Shown in pieces: positions 63,831 through 64,000 of a stretch of 64,000 nucleotides of DNA. The stretch comes from Lepus europaeus (lineage: Eukaryota; Chordata; Mammalia; Lagomorpha; Leporidae). The notes beneath the pieces are model-generated. The model searched no databases. It had not been told where the DNA came from and worked only from the letters and a program-made list of their open reading frames with translations. Both the position numbers and the translations under genes were made by a program. Numbering within the stretch: position 1 is the stretch's first letter; every line of letters starts with the position of its first letter. The stretch is taken from the NCBI RefSeq assembly GCF_033115175.1, contig NC_084836.1:76474253-76538252 (forward strand). The letters run 5' to 3'.

Positions 63831-64000
63831 TTCTACATCTGTGGAGATGGCTACATGGTTTTGTCCTTCACTTTTATTGATTTGCCTATGTCGAACCATT
63901 CTCGCATCCCTGGGATGATTCCCACTTGATTAAAGTGAATAATCTTTATAATGTGCTATTGGATCTGGTTTGCCAGTGTTTTGTTGAGGAGTTTTGCATC

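Larger units (their letters stand above)
54649..64000 (+). other. APMAP: APMAP intron 3 (continues beyond window)
   Basis: 54649-55950 is unique apart from a 25-base poly(T) at about 55577-55601. From 55955 on it is almost wholly antisense L1M with many SINEs, then an L1/U6 scramble and a second antisense L1 reaching the right edge. Confidence 0.75.
63240..64000 (-). mobile_element. L1 ORF2 fragment, antisense, runs off the window
   Basis: tttatcatgaaagggtgttg, gatttgcctatgtcgaacca, tgggatgattcccacttgat and gttttgttgaggagttttgc match reverse-strand ORF2. It repeats an ORF2 region already seen at about 57.9 kb, so it is a separate insertion. Confidence 0.82.

Overview
This is mammalian genomic DNA, almost certainly rabbit (Oryctolagus cuniculus) or a close lagomorph. 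The dominant repeat is the lagomorph tRNA-derived SINE (CSINE/'C repeat'). About fifty full, partial or nested copies can be read, on both strands. There is also a rabbit-type L1 3' UTR fragment, together with pan-mammalian L1M, MIR, MLT1, MER20 and MER5-like fossils. Genes are split by GT-AG introns. No bacterial, viral or plasmid-type coding sequence is present.

Two host genes lie head to tail on the + strand. (1) ACSS1, mitochondrial acetyl-CoA synthetase, occupies about 1-25.65 kb. Twelve coding exons (4134-24236) encode the C-terminal 545 residues, followed by a 3' UTR with two poly(A) signals. The first exon, with the mitochondrial targeting peptide, lies upstream of the window. Counting back from the stop on the known 689-residue human length puts the catalytic lysine at K642, the published SIRT3-regulated position, which supports the exon chain. 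(2) APMAP (adipocyte plasma membrane-associated protein) starts in a CpG island at about 41.64-42.53 kb. Its first three coding exons (42001-42092, 50574-50690, 54533-54648) are present and the rest lies beyond the right edge. The ACSS1-APMAP neighbourhood matches human 20p11.21.

Layout: 1-4133 ACSS1 intron 1, with nested SINEs and a compact promoter-like cluster at 3490-3730; 4134-24236 ACSS1 coding exons, with L1M and SINE insertions in the introns; 24237-25650 3' UTR; 25.65-41.64 kb intergenic, holding SINEs, MLT1, L1M, MER20, a MER5-like element and two probable solo LTRs; 41.64-42.53 kb APMAP promoter and exon 1; 42.5-54.6 kb APMAP introns 1-2; 54.65-64 kb APMAP intron 3, largely an antisense L1M repeatedly interrupted by SINEs, then a scrambled L1/U6 block.

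I see no new biological system. The points most worth a second look are the promoter-like cluster inside ACSS1 intron 1, a 35-bp retroposon with a perfect 15-bp target-site duplication, several SINE-in-SINE insertions, young SINEs with perfect duplications, two solo LTRs, and a U6 pseudogene between displaced L1 pieces. Exon borders were read by eye from splice signals and reading-frame continuity. Repeat names come from remembered consensus sequences, not from a database search.
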